A stretch of DNA of 52,267 bases from an uncultured Clostridia bacterium. Lineage in GTDB: Bacteria; Bacillota; Clostridia; TANB77; CAG-508. The notes under the pieces are model-generated. The model searched no databases. It was not told the origin of the DNA and saw only the letters and a program-made list of their open reading frames with translations. The stretch spans positions 1 through 52,267 of the forward strand of contig CAKPDW010000002.1 of the NCBI GenBank assembly GCA_934149115.1, given 5' to 3'. The position numbers were made by a program, and so were the translations under genes. This document shows positions 16,421-24,450 of this stretch, piece after piece. Numbering within the stretch: the first letter of the stretch is position 1; every line of letters starts with the position of its first letter.

Positions 16421-16463
16421 GAGACTTTAAATTAATTTAAGTAAGAAATATTGCATTAGTCTC
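16421..16463. repeat. Nested inverted repeats
   Basis: GAGACT (16421-16426) pairs with AGTCTC (16458-16463); inside the loop lies a perfect 14-nt palindrome TTAAATTAATTTAA (16427-16440). The place is 18 nt after the Spo0E-like stop codon. Confidence 0.4.
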
Positions 16464-16480
16464 TTAGAACATTTTTGGTA

Positions 16481-16624
16481 TTATGTTTCTTCTGCGTTTT
16501 CGTAAAATTTTGCTATTAATTTGTCTAATTTTACACTTATTGTATATATTTTTTCATAATCTTCTCCATTTTGAATACTTTTATTTAATTCTTCCCTTAA
16601 TTTACAAATTTTTTCGTTTAGCAC
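16481..16624 (-). CDS. Spo0E-like aspartyl-phosphate phosphatase
   Basis: A 47-residue protein starting with GTG behind AAAGGAG and 8-9 nt: VLNEKICKLREELNKSIQNG and so on, all predicted as two helices. It matches the Spo0E family in size, in the leading ...LxxKIxxLRxxL helix, and in the signature SxxLD in the second helix (SVKLDKLIAKFY). Spo0E-type phosphatases remove phosphate from Spo0A~P and delay sporulation. It has its own promoter (16672-16700). No Spo0A is in the window. The assignment rests on a short motif, so it is likely but not certain. Confidence 0.75.
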   Translation of the reverse strand: MLNEKICKLREELNKSIQNGEDYEKIYTISVKLDKLIAKFYENAEET

Positions 16625-16671
16625 GATACTCACTCCTTTTATTCTACAAAAGTATTACTTTATTCACATCT

Positions 16672-16700
16672 AAAATACCATATTTTTACATTCACGTCAA
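16672..16700 (-). promoter_or_regulatory. Promoter of the Spo0E-like gene
   Basis: Minus strand TTGACG (16695-16700), 17-bp spacer, TATTTT (16672-16677), about 48 nt before the GTG start. Confidence 0.5.
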
Positions 16701-16763
16701 CTCATTTTCGACTTTTCTTTCAATTTTCGTACGACATTTTACGCACAATGTTATTTATATGTT

Positions 16764-18047
16764 CTATTTTTCGTCAATATTCTTTGGTATTATGCATGAT
16801 TCAACCATTTTTTCTTGTTGAAATTCTTCTTTTATTAGTTCTTCTAAATATTCTTTTGTAATTATTTTGTAGCTTTCTATATATTCAAATGGATTGACTT
16901 TTTTAAAATAATTGGTAACGAACATTGATGATGTTATTGATACATCATTGAATGCTCTTACATATAGTCCATATATTTTTCTTTTTGCTTTTTCAAATTC
17001 TTTTTCTTTTATTCCTTCTTTTTTATATTTTTCTATTTTTTCTTCTATTATTTTTCTTGTTTCTTTTACATTTGGTGTTTTTCCTTGAATTAATATATGT
17101 GCATAATCTCTTGCCCATTCAAAGTTTGCCATTAGTATGTCATAGATTAATCCTTTTTCGTATAGTTCTTTATAACATTCTGAACTTGTTCCAAATAGCA
17201 TTTCTAGAATAATTTCTATTCCTAGACTTCTTTTTACTTTTTCTTTTTCTATTGGTTTAACTTTATATCCTATTGCAAAAATTGGTATTGAAATATCCAT
17301 TTGAGCTGTTATTTGCTTTTGGTTTATTTCTTCAGGTTCTGGTTTAGTAATTAGCTTTGCTTGTAATTTATTTTTCATTGTAATTTTACTTTTTACTTTT
17401 TCTATTTCTTTTTCTGGCTCTATATTTCCAGTTAATACTAATACCATATTTTCTGGTACATAGAAATTATTATAACATTTGTATAATGTTTCTTTTGTTA
17501 TTTTTTGTATACTTTCTACACTTCCTGCTACATCAATTCTAATTGGATTAATTTTGTACATTGCTTTCATACAATTTATATATGCTTTCCATTCTGGTTC
17601 ATCATCATACATATTTATTTCTTGTGCTATTATTCCTTTTTCTTTTTCTACATTTTCATCTGTAAAGTATGGTGCTTGTACATATTTTAGTAGTTCTTCT
17701 AGTGCTGGTTCAAAATTGTTTGTACATTCAAATAAATATGCTGTATGGTCATTTGTTGTATATGCATTTGCATCTACCCCAAGTGATGATAAAACATCTA
17801 AACTATTTTTTCCACCTTCTTGTTCAAAAAGTTTGTGTTCCAAAAAATGTGCTACTCCATCTGGTATTTCTGTTTCTTCATTTTCAGATTTTACTTTAAA
17901 CTTATTGTCATTTGATCCGAATCCTACTGATATTACTGCGTATTTTTTTCTTGTATTTTCTTTTGGAATGCACATAATTGTTAAACCATTTTCTAGCTTT
18001 TCTATATATACTTTTTCTTTTATCAATTTATTTTCAATTATCTGCAT
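16764..18047 (-). CDS. M16 family zinc peptidase, YmfH type (catalytic subunit)
   Basis: The 427-residue protein has the inverted zinc motif HxxEH (HFLEH, residues 67-71) in a typical setting (VAHFLEHKLFEQEGG), with the second metal glutamate further along. M16 proteins are clamshell peptidases; in Firmicutes they occur as a pair, one active (YmfH) and one without the motif (YmfF), which is what is seen here. The ATG at 18047 is chosen because GGAGG lies 5 nt upstream; one at 18059 has no ribosome site. It overlaps the end of the ymfF-like gene by 14 nt. The target peptide is unknown. Confidence 0.88.
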   Translation of the reverse strand: MQIIENKLIKEKVYIEKLENGLTIMCIPKENTRKKYAVISVGFGSNDNKFKVKSENEETEIPDGVAHFLEHKLFEQEGGKNSLDVLSSLGVDANAYTTNDHTAYLFECTNNFEPALEELLKYVQAPYFTDENVEKEKGIIAQEINMYDDEPEWKAYINCMKAMYKINPIRIDVAGSVESIQKITKETLYKCYNNFYVPENMVLVLTGNIEPEKEIEKVKSKITMKNKLQAKLITKPEPEEINQKQITAQMDISIPIFAIGYKVKPIEKEKVKRSLGIEIILEMLFGTSSECYKELYEKGLIYDILMANFEWARDYAHILIQGKTPNVKETRKIIEEKIEKYKKEGIKEKEFEKAKRKIYGLYVRAFNDVSITSSMFVTNYFKKVNPFEYIESYKIITKEYLEELIKEEFQQEKMVESCIIPKNIDEK

Positions 18048-19335
18048 CTTCTCCTCCATTTTTCAAAAAATAGATTGTATTTATTTGTATTACTTTTGCA
18101 AATTCTGTTATTTCTTCTTTTGTAACATTTTTTATTTTTTCCTTGTATTCATCAATTGTTATTGGCATTTTAGATAGTTCTTGTCCATACATGAAAAGTA
18201 TTTGTGCATCTTGTTCTTCATCTATTGCATCTATTCCTGCTAATATATATTTTTTTGCTTTTTGTATATCTTCTTCTGTAAAATCTCCTTTTTTCATGTC
18301 TTCTAGTAATTTTTTTGTTAGTTCCAAAGTTTTTTCATATTTCTGACATTCAATTCCACATCTAATAATTATGTTATTTTTTTGTGTTATATATTCTGAT
18401 TTTGTTGTATATGCTAAACTTTCTTTTTCTCTTACTATTTGGAATAATTTTGAATTTACTCCATTTCCAAAAATGGCATTATATAATATAGCAATATATC
18501 TAAAATCCCCTAAGTTATTTTGCAATATATCTAGTCCTATTACTAATTTTCCTTGTACTATATCTAATTCTTCTTTTACTTCTAATGGACTTTCTATTTT
18601 GCTTTTTGTTTCTTTCTGATATTGATTTATAATTATTTTTTCTTTTCTTGGTTTTAATTGTTTTATTTTTTCGTTTTCTTCTACTTTTGCTATGATTTTT
18701 TCTTTTTCAAAATCTCCATTTATTATTATATCTATTTTTGCTGTATCAATTAATTCTTTGTATTGTTCATATAAATTTTGTGCAGTTATGTCTTTTAAAT
18801 CTGCTATGTTTCCGTATTTGCTTAATCCATATCCTTCATTTTTATACATTATATTTATACATCTCTCATATGCATAAATATCTTTATCGTCTTTCTGTGC
18901 TTTTATTATTCTTTCTAAGTTTCTTTTTTCTATTTCTATATATTTTTCATAAAATCCATTATTTTCTATTCTAGGACTAAGTACTATGTCTATTAGAATA
19001 TCTAATACTTTTTCCAAATTATTATTTGGATTTGGTAAAAAATTGTCATTTATACTTTCAATATAAAATTTTAATATTATGTTATCCCCAGCTTTATCTA
19101 TTCCACAGTCAAATATTCCTCCATATAACATTTCTAGTTCTTCAACTATTTCTTGAAATGTTTTGTATTTTTCGCTTCCACTTCTTAGTACTGCTGGTAT
19201 TAATGCGTTTTTTGTTAATGTTTCTTTTTCTAGTGGTAGACTTAGAAACATAACTGTAAAGTCTGTTTTGAATTTGTCATTCTGGATTAAATGTAGTTTT
19301 ATACCTTCTTTTATTTCTTTTTCAATATGACTCAT
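18034..19335 (-). CDS. M16 family peptidase homologue, YmfF type (non-catalytic)
   Basis: 433 residues with the M16 fold, for example LIPAVLRSGSEKYKTFQEIVEELEMLYGG in the place where active members carry HxxEH; no such motif is present. It therefore probably works as the inactive half of a heterodimer with the next gene product. Weak similarity in sequence between the two partners is usual. It follows yqeY by 47 nt and overlaps the YmfH-type gene. Confidence 0.85.
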   Translation of the reverse strand: MSHIEKEIKEGIKLHLIQNDKFKTDFTVMFLSLPLEKETLTKNALIPAVLRSGSEKYKTFQEIVEELEMLYGGIFDCGIDKAGDNIILKFYIESINDNFLPNPNNNLEKVLDILIDIVLSPRIENNGFYEKYIEIEKRNLERIIKAQKDDKDIYAYERCINIMYKNEGYGLSKYGNIADLKDITAQNLYEQYKELIDTAKIDIIINGDFEKEKIIAKVEENEKIKQLKPRKEKIIINQYQKETKSKIESPLEVKEELDIVQGKLVIGLDILQNNLGDFRYIAILYNAIFGNGVNSKLFQIVREKESLAYTTKSEYITQKNNIIIRCGIECQKYEKTLELTKKLLEDMKKGDFTEEDIQKAKKYILAGIDAIDEEQDAQILFMYGQELSKMPITIDEYKEKIKNVTKEEITEFAKVIQINTIYFLKNGGEDADN

Positions 19336-19382
19336 TCTTTTTCTCCTTGTTTTTATTTTATTGTTTGCTTTTTAGTGGTTTT

Positions 19383-19820
19383 TTATGCTAAATTTTCTCT
19401 TACTACTTCATTAATTGTTTTTCCGTCTGCTTGTGCTCCAATTTTTTCTTTTGCTGATTTCATAACTTTTCCCATATCTTTGATTGTTGTTGCTCCTGTT
19501 TCTTTTATAACTTCTTTTACTATTTTATCTATTTCTTCTTTTGATAATTGTTCAGGTAAGTATTTTTCTAAATATGTTATTTCTTCTTTGATTTGTTTTA
19601 CTAAGTCTTCTCTACCACCTTTTTCATAATCAGCAATTGAGTCTTTTCTTTTTTTCACTTCTTTTGCTATTACATCTATTATTTGTTCATTGCTTAGTTC
19701 TATTCCTTTGTCTTTTTCTATTTGTAGTATTCCCGCTCTAACCATTTGTATTGCGTTTTTCTTTATTTCATTTTTTTCTTTCATTGCTTCTTTTAAATCT
19801 GCTAATAATTTCTTTTTCAT
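19383..19820 (-). CDS. yqeY: GatB/YqeY domain protein
   Basis: The 145-residue all-helical protein is the stand-alone YqeY family, related to the tail domain of the GatB amidotransferase subunit and thought to touch tRNA. Visible are MVRAGILQIEKDKG, KKRKDSIADYEKGGREDL, YLPEQLSKEEI and a TIKDMGKVMKSAKEK segment. The ATG at 19820 lies 5 nt behind GGAGGG; a longer frame would read into the promoter. rpsU lies directly upstream, an order often seen in Firmicutes, but a terminator and a new promoter stand between them here. Confidence 0.93.
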   Translation of the reverse strand: MKKKLLADLKEAMKEKNEIKKNAIQMVRAGILQIEKDKGIELSNEQIIDVIAKEVKKRKDSIADYEKGGREDLVKQIKEEITYLEKYLPEQLSKEEIDKIVKEVIKETGATTIKDMGKVMKSAKEKIGAQADGKTINEVVRENLA

Positions 19821-19842
19821 TTTTATCCCTCCTATGCGTATG

Positions 19843-19871
19843 ATATTATCACATTTTTTCCATTTTCTCAA
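19843..19871 (-). promoter_or_regulatory. yqeY promoter
   Basis: Minus strand TTGAGA (19866-19871), 17-bp spacer, TAATAT (19843-19848), 22 nt before the yqeY start. Confidence 0.5.
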
Positions 19872-19903
19872 GATTTGATATTATATTATCAATTTATTTT
19901 CGC

Positions 19904-19931
19904 AAAAAAAGAACACGACTTTTTCGTGTCC
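19904..19931 (-). terminator. rpsU terminator
   Basis: ACACGA/TCGTGT stem (19913-19918, 19924-19929) with a 5-nt loop, followed on the minus strand by seven T. It begins 8 nt after the rpsU stop. Confidence 0.82.
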
Positions 19932-19938
19932 TATTTTT

Positions 19939-20109
19939 CTAAAATTTTCTTTTTCTTGCAGCCTCGGATTTTTTCTTTCTCTTTACACTTGGCTTTTCGT
20001 AATGCTCTCTTTTTCTTACTTCTTGTAATACTCCATTTCTAGCGCATTGTCTTTTAAATCTTTTTAGAGCATCTTCTATATTACCATTATTAACTTTAAT
20101 CTCTGACAT
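19939..20109 (-). CDS. rpsU: Ribosomal protein bS21
   Basis: A 56-residue basic protein of the small subunit, MSEIKVNNGNIEDALKRFKR at the start, then QCARNGVLQEVRKREHYEKP and a Lys/Arg-rich end. Both length and sequence match bS21, which sits near the anti-Shine-Dalgarno end of 16S rRNA and helps initiation. The start has GGAGGGAG upstream. It is its own transcription unit with a strong promoter and a terminator. Confidence 0.97.
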   Translation of the reverse strand: MSEIKVNNGNIEDALKRFKRQCARNGVLQEVRKREHYEKPSVKRKKKSEAARKRKF

Positions 20110-20201
20110 TCTATCTCCCTCCTTCCGAAGCTTAACACCATCTTGTGGGATTTACTTTTTTCTTATCTTTGCCGTTAATATGTATATCTCCGACGTTAAT
20201 T

Positions 20202-20231
20202 ATTATACATTAATCAGTGTTACATTGTCAA
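20202..20231 (-). promoter_or_regulatory. rpsU promoter
   Basis: Minus strand perfect TTGACA (20226-20231), 18-bp spacer, perfect TATAAT (20202-20207). Confidence 0.75.
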
Positions 20232-20348
20232 TATTATTTGTATGCTTTTCTTTTGTTTTTTTGTCTTTATCTTTCAATTTCTCTCGCAAACTTTTAATTT
20301 AGTAAAACAAAAGTAACATTTGAATTTGTTTTAACTTTTTTAAGTCCA

Positions 20349-20397
20349 TGTCTTTGTTCGTGCGCAAAATTTGCGAAGCAAATTTCTGTGCATTGTT
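20349..20397. repeat. Dispersed intergenic repeat, copy 1
   Basis: It begins with the 13-mer TGTCTTTGTTCGT, found again at 49694, and continues with a related (C)ACAAATTT-like stretch. This copy carries the perfect inverted repeat AAATTTGC/GCAAATTT with a 3-nt loop. Both copies sit 3' of minus-strand transcription units. Confidence 0.4.
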
Positions 20398-20419
20398 AAT
20401 TTCTTATTATATAAAATTA

Positions 20420-20441
20420 ACACGGCTACTTCTAGTCGTGT
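20420..20441 (-). terminator. Possible terminator behind the ferredoxin gene
   Basis: An 8-bp inverted repeat with one mismatch (ACACGGCT / AGTCGTGT), followed on the minus strand by a T-rich stretch. It would close the long operon that starts with the sensor kinase. Confidence 0.45.
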
Positions 20442-20464
20442 CTTTAAACGATTTTATATAATTT

Positions 20465-20635
20465 TTATTCTGCTTCTGGAGCTCCAACTGGACATACGCT
20501 TTGGCATGTTCCACATTCTATACATGTCTCTTTATTTATTTCGTAATGTTCGTTTCCTTGTGCAATACATCCTACTGGACAAGCTCCTGCACATGCTCCA
20601 CAACTTACACATCTATCTGTAATTTTATATGCCAT
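20465..20635 (-). CDS. 2[4Fe-4S] ferredoxin
   Basis: A 56-residue bacterial-type ferredoxin. Two cluster motifs are present: CVSCGACAGACPVG (residues 9-22) and CIECGTCQSVCPVG (38-51), each CxxCxxCxxxCP, holding one [4Fe-4S] cluster that carries single electrons at low potential. The size matches clostridial ferredoxins. The start has AAGGAGGGATAT upstream. It is the last gene of an operon and begins 29 nt after the amidohydrolase gene ends; no obvious redox partner is in the window. Confidence 0.96.
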   Translation of the reverse strand: MAYKITDRCVSCGACAGACPVGCIAQGNEHYEINKETCIECGTCQSVCPVGAPEAE

Positions 20636-20664
20636 TTAATATCCCTCCTTTCAAATTATTTATA

Positions 20665-21936
20665 TTATAACAACCTTTTTACTGCTTTTGCAATATTTTT
20701 TTTAACTTGTTTTTCATTTATGTTTAATAATTTTCTGTTTTGCATTATTATTTTTCCATCTATTATTACTGTATCAACGTCTGCACCATTTGCTGAATAT
20801 ACTAAATTTGTGCATAAATCATTTTCTGGGTATAGGTGTGTCTTATTTGTATTAATGAATATTAGGTCTGCTTTTTTTCCTTCTTCTATTGTTCCTATTT
20901 CATTTTCTAATCCTAATACTCTTGCTCCTTCAATTGTTGCCATTTTTAATAGGTCATATGCTTTTATTGATGTTGGTTCCATTGTGTTTATTTTTTGTAG
21001 ATATGCTGCTGTTCTCATTTCTTCGAACATGTCTAATGTTGTTGTACTTCCTATTCCGTCTGTTCCTATTCCTACATTTATTCCGTTCTTTCTTAATTTT
21101 GTTACATCACATATTCCTGATGATAATTTACAATTACTTATTGGGTTATGTGATATTCCACCTTTTATATGTTTTAATATTTCTAAATCTTTGTCTGATA
21201 TATATATTCCATGTGCTAATACTACTGGTACATCAAACACGTGTAAATCATTTAAATATTCTGTTCCTGTTTTGTTATATCTTTCTCTGATTATTTTATC
21301 TTCTTGTAATGTTTCTGATAGATGTATGTGGATTCCTGTATTTAATTCTTTTGCTAAATCAACACATAATTGTATTGTGTCTGGGCTGCATGAATATGGG
21401 GCATGTGCTGATACATATATTTTTATTTTACTATCTGGATAGTTATATTTTTCATGGTATTCTCTTGTTCTTGTTATTTTATCTTTGATAGATGTATCTG
21501 TTATACACCATGCTATAACTCCTCTTAGGCCTGATTCTTCTACTGCTTCTATGGTTTTATCCATTCTAAAGTACATATCATTAAATGTTGTAGTTCCTGA
21601 TTTTATTAATTCTATGCATGACAAAAAAGAATTCCAATATATATCATCTGGGCTTAATCTGTCTTCAACTGGAAATATTGCGTTTTCAAGCCAATCCATT
21701 AGTTTTTGATCATCTTTATATCCTCTAAAAATGCTCATTGCAAGATGTGTGTGTGTATTTACTAATCCTGGCATTACAACTTTTTCCTTTGCGTCTATTA
21801 CATCTGCTTCTTCATCTACTATGTTTTCTGATATTTTTGCAATTTTATTTTCTTCTATTAATATATCTGTTTTTTTTATGTTAGGTGCTTCCCCAACCAT
21901 ATCTAATAATGTTGCATTTTTTATTAATAATTTCAT
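20665..21936 (-). CDS. Amidohydrolase, 5'-deoxyadenosine / S-adenosylhomocysteine deaminase type
   Basis: The 423-residue protein is of the MtaD/DadD branch of the metal-dependent amidohydrolases, which deaminate 5'-methylthioadenosine, S-adenosylhomocysteine or 5'-deoxyadenosine. Motifs: NTHTHLAMS (metal His 62 and 64), the HIHLSET segment, VLAHGIYIS, SHNPISNCKLSSG and GIGTDGIGSTTT, the last carrying the metal aspartate. It follows ricT by 21 nt. Which nucleoside is preferred cannot be told from sequence; recycling of radical-SAM or methylation by-products is the likely role. Confidence 0.88.
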   Translation of the reverse strand: MKLLIKNATLLDMVGEAPNIKKTDILIEENKIAKISENIVDEEADVIDAKEKVVMPGLVNTHTHLAMSIFRGYKDDQKLMDWLENAIFPVEDRLSPDDIYWNSFLSCIELIKSGTTTFNDMYFRMDKTIEAVEESGLRGVIAWCITDTSIKDKITRTREYHEKYNYPDSKIKIYVSAHAPYSCSPDTIQLCVDLAKELNTGIHIHLSETLQEDKIIRERYNKTGTEYLNDLHVFDVPVVLAHGIYISDKDLEILKHIKGGISHNPISNCKLSSGICDVTKLRKNGINVGIGTDGIGSTTTLDMFEEMRTAAYLQKINTMEPTSIKAYDLLKMATIEGARVLGLENEIGTIEEGKKADLIFINTNKTHLYPENDLCTNLVYSANGADVDTVIIDGKIIMQNRKLLNINEKQVKKNIAKAVKRLL

Positions 21937-21957
21937 TTTTTCTTCTCCTTAAAATGG

Positions 21958-22878
21958 CTATATGTCTTCATTTGTATTTTTACTGTCTATTTCTTCTAGT
22001 TTTTCTAATTTTTCTAGTTCTTTTAGGTCTTCTTGATTTTCAACATCTAGCTTTTCTTCATCCTCTGCATCTTTTATTATTTTTATATCTTTTGCATTAA
22101 ATTTTTTATAATATGTTTCCTCACCATCATGTAGTTTTACTTTTACTATTTCTTTTAGTGTTTCTATTCCACATACTTCGCCTTCGCCTTCTTCTGTTTT
22201 TACTATTGCTCCTATTTTTGGAAGGCGTTTTAATTTTTCTTCATATACGTTTTGTTCGTATTTTAAGCAACACATTAGTCTTCCACAACATCCTGAAATC
22301 TTTGATGGATTTAGTGATATGTTTTGCTCTTTTGCCATTTTTATTGATACTGTTTCAAAGTTTCCTAAAAAAGAACAACAACATAGCTCTCTACCACAGG
22401 CTCCATTTCCTCCTATTCTTCTGATTTCGTCTCTAACTCCTATTTGTCTTAATTCTATTCTTGTTCTAAATATTGATGCTAAATCTTTTACTAAGTCTCT
22501 AAAGTCTATTCTTCCATCTGCTGTAAAATAAAATATTAGTTTGCTTCCATCAAATTTGTATTCTGCATCTACTAATTTCATTTCTAGTCCGTGTTTTTCA
22601 ATTTTCTCTTGGCATTTTTTTAATGCGTCTGGTTCTTTTTTCTTATATTCTTTATATGATTTTGTATCTTTATCTGTTGCTACTCTGATTACTTTTTTAA
22701 GTTGGTTTGTTATGTTTGTCTCATTAATTTCTTTATTTCCTATCACCACTTCTCCATATTCATCACCTAATGCTGTTTCTACTATGACTTTATCTCCTGT
22801 TTGTAAATGTAAATCTTGTGGATCAAAATAATACATTTTACCTGGTTTTTTAAATTTAACTCCTACTATTGTTTTCAT
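21958..22878 (-). CDS. ricT: RicT (YaaT), PSP1-domain regulator of mRNA processing
   Basis: The 306-residue PSP1 protein matches RicT of the Y-complex (RicA-RicF-RicT), which carries [4Fe-4S] clusters, guides RNase Y cleavage of mRNA and is needed for sporulation and competence in Bacillus. The cysteines of the conserved core are all here: C161, C166-168 (NGACGRELCCCS) and C197, C198, C203, C204 (GCCGRLMCCLKYEQN). An acidic, Lys/Glu-rich tail follows. Its ATG overlaps the end of holB by 23 nt, the same holB-yaaT order as in Bacillus. Partners RicA and RicF are not in the window. Confidence 0.94.
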   Translation of the reverse strand: MKTIVGVKFKKPGKMYYFDPQDLHLQTGDKVIVETALGDEYGEVVIGNKEINETNITNQLKKVIRVATDKDTKSYKEYKKKEPDALKKCQEKIEKHGLEMKLVDAEYKFDGSKLIFYFTADGRIDFRDLVKDLASIFRTRIELRQIGVRDEIRRIGGNGACGRELCCCSFLGNFETVSIKMAKEQNISLNPSKISGCCGRLMCCLKYEQNVYEEKLKRLPKIGAIVKTEEGEGEVCGIETLKEIVKVKLHDGEETYYKKFNAKDIKIIKDAEDEEKLDVENQEDLKELEKLEKLEEIDSKNTNEDI

Positions 22879-23767
22879 GTACTTCCTCCCAAATCTTGAA
22901 TAGCATATAGTCGATACTCATATCATAATTACTATTTGCTTTTAAATGGTTTATTGTTTCTTGTATATATTTTACACAATTTATATATTTAATATTATTT
23001 GTTTTTTTTGCTATGTAAAATAATGATACCATGTAGTATTCTAATATTTCATAAATTTCTTCTTTTATAAATATTTCTTTGTTTTTTGTTAAGAAATCAA
23101 TTTTTTTCATATTTCTTATGTTTTCAATACTTGAATCTATTGAATCATAAATCTCTTTTTTCTCTAGTATTTTTAATGCTTTTGCTATACTTCCATCAAA
23201 AAAATCAAACATTTTTTCCGAAATATCTGGTATTTCTTTGCTTTGTTCTTTTAATATTTCTAAAATTTCTGATGGTGTTAATTTTTCAAATGTTATTTTG
23301 GTGCATCTTGATTTTATTGTGTTTAATAGCATATCTGTGTTTGATGCAATTAAAATTATTATTGTGTATTCTGGTGGTTCTTCTAATGTTTTTAATAAGC
23401 TATTTTGTGCTTCTTTTGTCATTTTATCTGCACTGTTTATTATATATATTTTATTTTTTGACATTATTGGTTTTTCATATACTGTTGAAACTAATTCTCT
23501 TATTGTGTTAATTTTTATTGTTTCATCTTCTTCATTTATTATTTTAAAATCTGGATGATTCTGTGTTTCAAAACATATACATGATTTGCATTGGCAATTT
23601 TTTTCTTTATTATTACATAAAAGTTTTTTAGAAAATTCTTTTGCGATTTCTTTTTTTCCAATACCATCTATTCCTAAAAATAAATAACTGTGAGATATAT
23701 TTCCACTTTGTATTGTTTTTTCTAATTCATTTCTTACTTTTGCATTGCCTTTTATATTCATTTTCAC
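22856..23767 (-). CDS. holB: DNA polymerase III delta-prime subunit
   Basis: Part of the clamp loader that puts the beta sliding clamp on DNA. The 303-residue protein has a Walker-A-like loop (GIDGIGKK), the four-cysteine zinc module typical of clamp-loader subunits (CQCKSCICFETQNHPDF region), and the SRC motif (TIKSRCTKI) carrying the arginine finger. The start is either this GTG or an ATG two codons later; the upstream GAGTGGTG is a weak ribosome site for either. It begins 10 nt after lepB ends and overlaps ricT. Confidence 0.93.
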   Translation of the reverse strand: MKMNIKGNAKVRNELEKTIQSGNISHSYLFLGIDGIGKKEIAKEFSKKLLCNNKEKNCQCKSCICFETQNHPDFKIINEEDETIKINTIRELVSTVYEKPIMSKNKIYIINSADKMTKEAQNSLLKTLEEPPEYTIIILIASNTDMLLNTIKSRCTKITFEKLTPSEILEILKEQSKEIPDISEKMFDFFDGSIAKALKILEKKEIYDSIDSSIENIRNMKKIDFLTKNKEIFIKEEIYEILEYYMVSLFYIAKKTNNIKYINCVKYIQETINHLKANSNYDMSIDYMLFKIWEEVHENNSRS

Positions 23768-23776
23768 ACCACTCTT

Positions 23777-24421
23777 TTATTTTTTGTCTGGATTACCAAA
23801 TGTGTTTAATGGCCAAAATCTAATTGCAACTTTTCCTTCTATTTTATCTATTGGAATACATCCAAATGATCTACAGTCTGTACTTTGTGGCCTATTATCA
23901 CCCATTGCAAATATGTAACCTTCTGGAACTATAAAATCTGTAAATGCTCCATCACATGGAGTTGTTACAACTGATGAATCTAAATATTCTTCTATGTATT
24001 CATTTCCATTTATATATACTTTGTTATTCTTTATTTCAATATGTTCTCCTGGTAATCCTATTACTCTTTTTATAAATGTTGTTTTTCCCCATTCTAGTCC
24101 ATAGTATACAAATTTCTGAAATAGGTTTCTTTTTGGTGTATCATATACTGCTACTGGATTTGACATATCAGCTTTTTCTGGATCAATTCTTAGTTCTGTT
24201 GGTGCTTCAAATGTTATAATCTCGCCTCTTTTTATGTCTGATTTTAATGTAATTGATAATCGATTTAATATTAATCTTTGATCTGGCTTTAGTGTTGGAT
24301 ACATTGATCTTTGTTTTACTATTGTTGGTGTTCCAATAAAATTACGCACTAGTAAAGCCAAAACGATTGCTATTATAATGCAATATGCCCATTCTAATAT
24401 ATTTTTTATTTTTGGATTCAA
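23777..24421 (-). CDS. lepB: Signal peptidase I
   Basis: Removes signal peptides from exported proteins at the outer face of the membrane. The 214-residue protein has one N-terminal membrane helix (about 9-27), the catalytic serine in RSMYPTLKP (Ser39), the catalytic lysine in TTFIKRVIGLPGE (Lys118), and the later GDNRPQSTDCRSFG box. It can be expected to process the two large secreted proteins further along. Clostridial and Bacillus SipS-type length. It lies 29 nt after the acidic membrane protein gene. Confidence 0.95.
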   Translation of the reverse strand: MNPKIKNILEWAYCIIIAIVLALLVRNFIGTPTIVKQRSMYPTLKPDQRLILNRLSITLKSDIKRGEIITFEAPTELRIDPEKADMSNPVAVYDTPKRNLFQKFVYYGLEWGKTTFIKRVIGLPGEHIEIKNNKVYINGNEYIEEYLDSSVVTTPCDGAFTDFIVPEGYIFAMGDNRPQSTDCRSFGCIPIDKIEGKVAIRFWPLNTFGNPDKK

Positions 24422-24450
24422 TTTTTTCAGCCTTTCTTTTTTATTTTTTA

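Larger units (their letters stand above)
20110..20464. other. rpsU-ferredoxin intergenic region
   Basis: 355 nt without a gene I can support. It contains the rpsU promoter and an unusually long 5' leader of about 85 nt (20110-20195), an AT-rich stretch, one copy of a dispersed repeat (20349-20397) and the weak hairpin behind the ferredoxin gene (20420-20441). Confidence 0.6.

Noticed and set aside
20501..21442. 313-codon plus-strand frame opposite the amidohydrolase and ferredoxin genes
   Set aside because: Reverse shadow of two well-supported genes, spanning their boundary.
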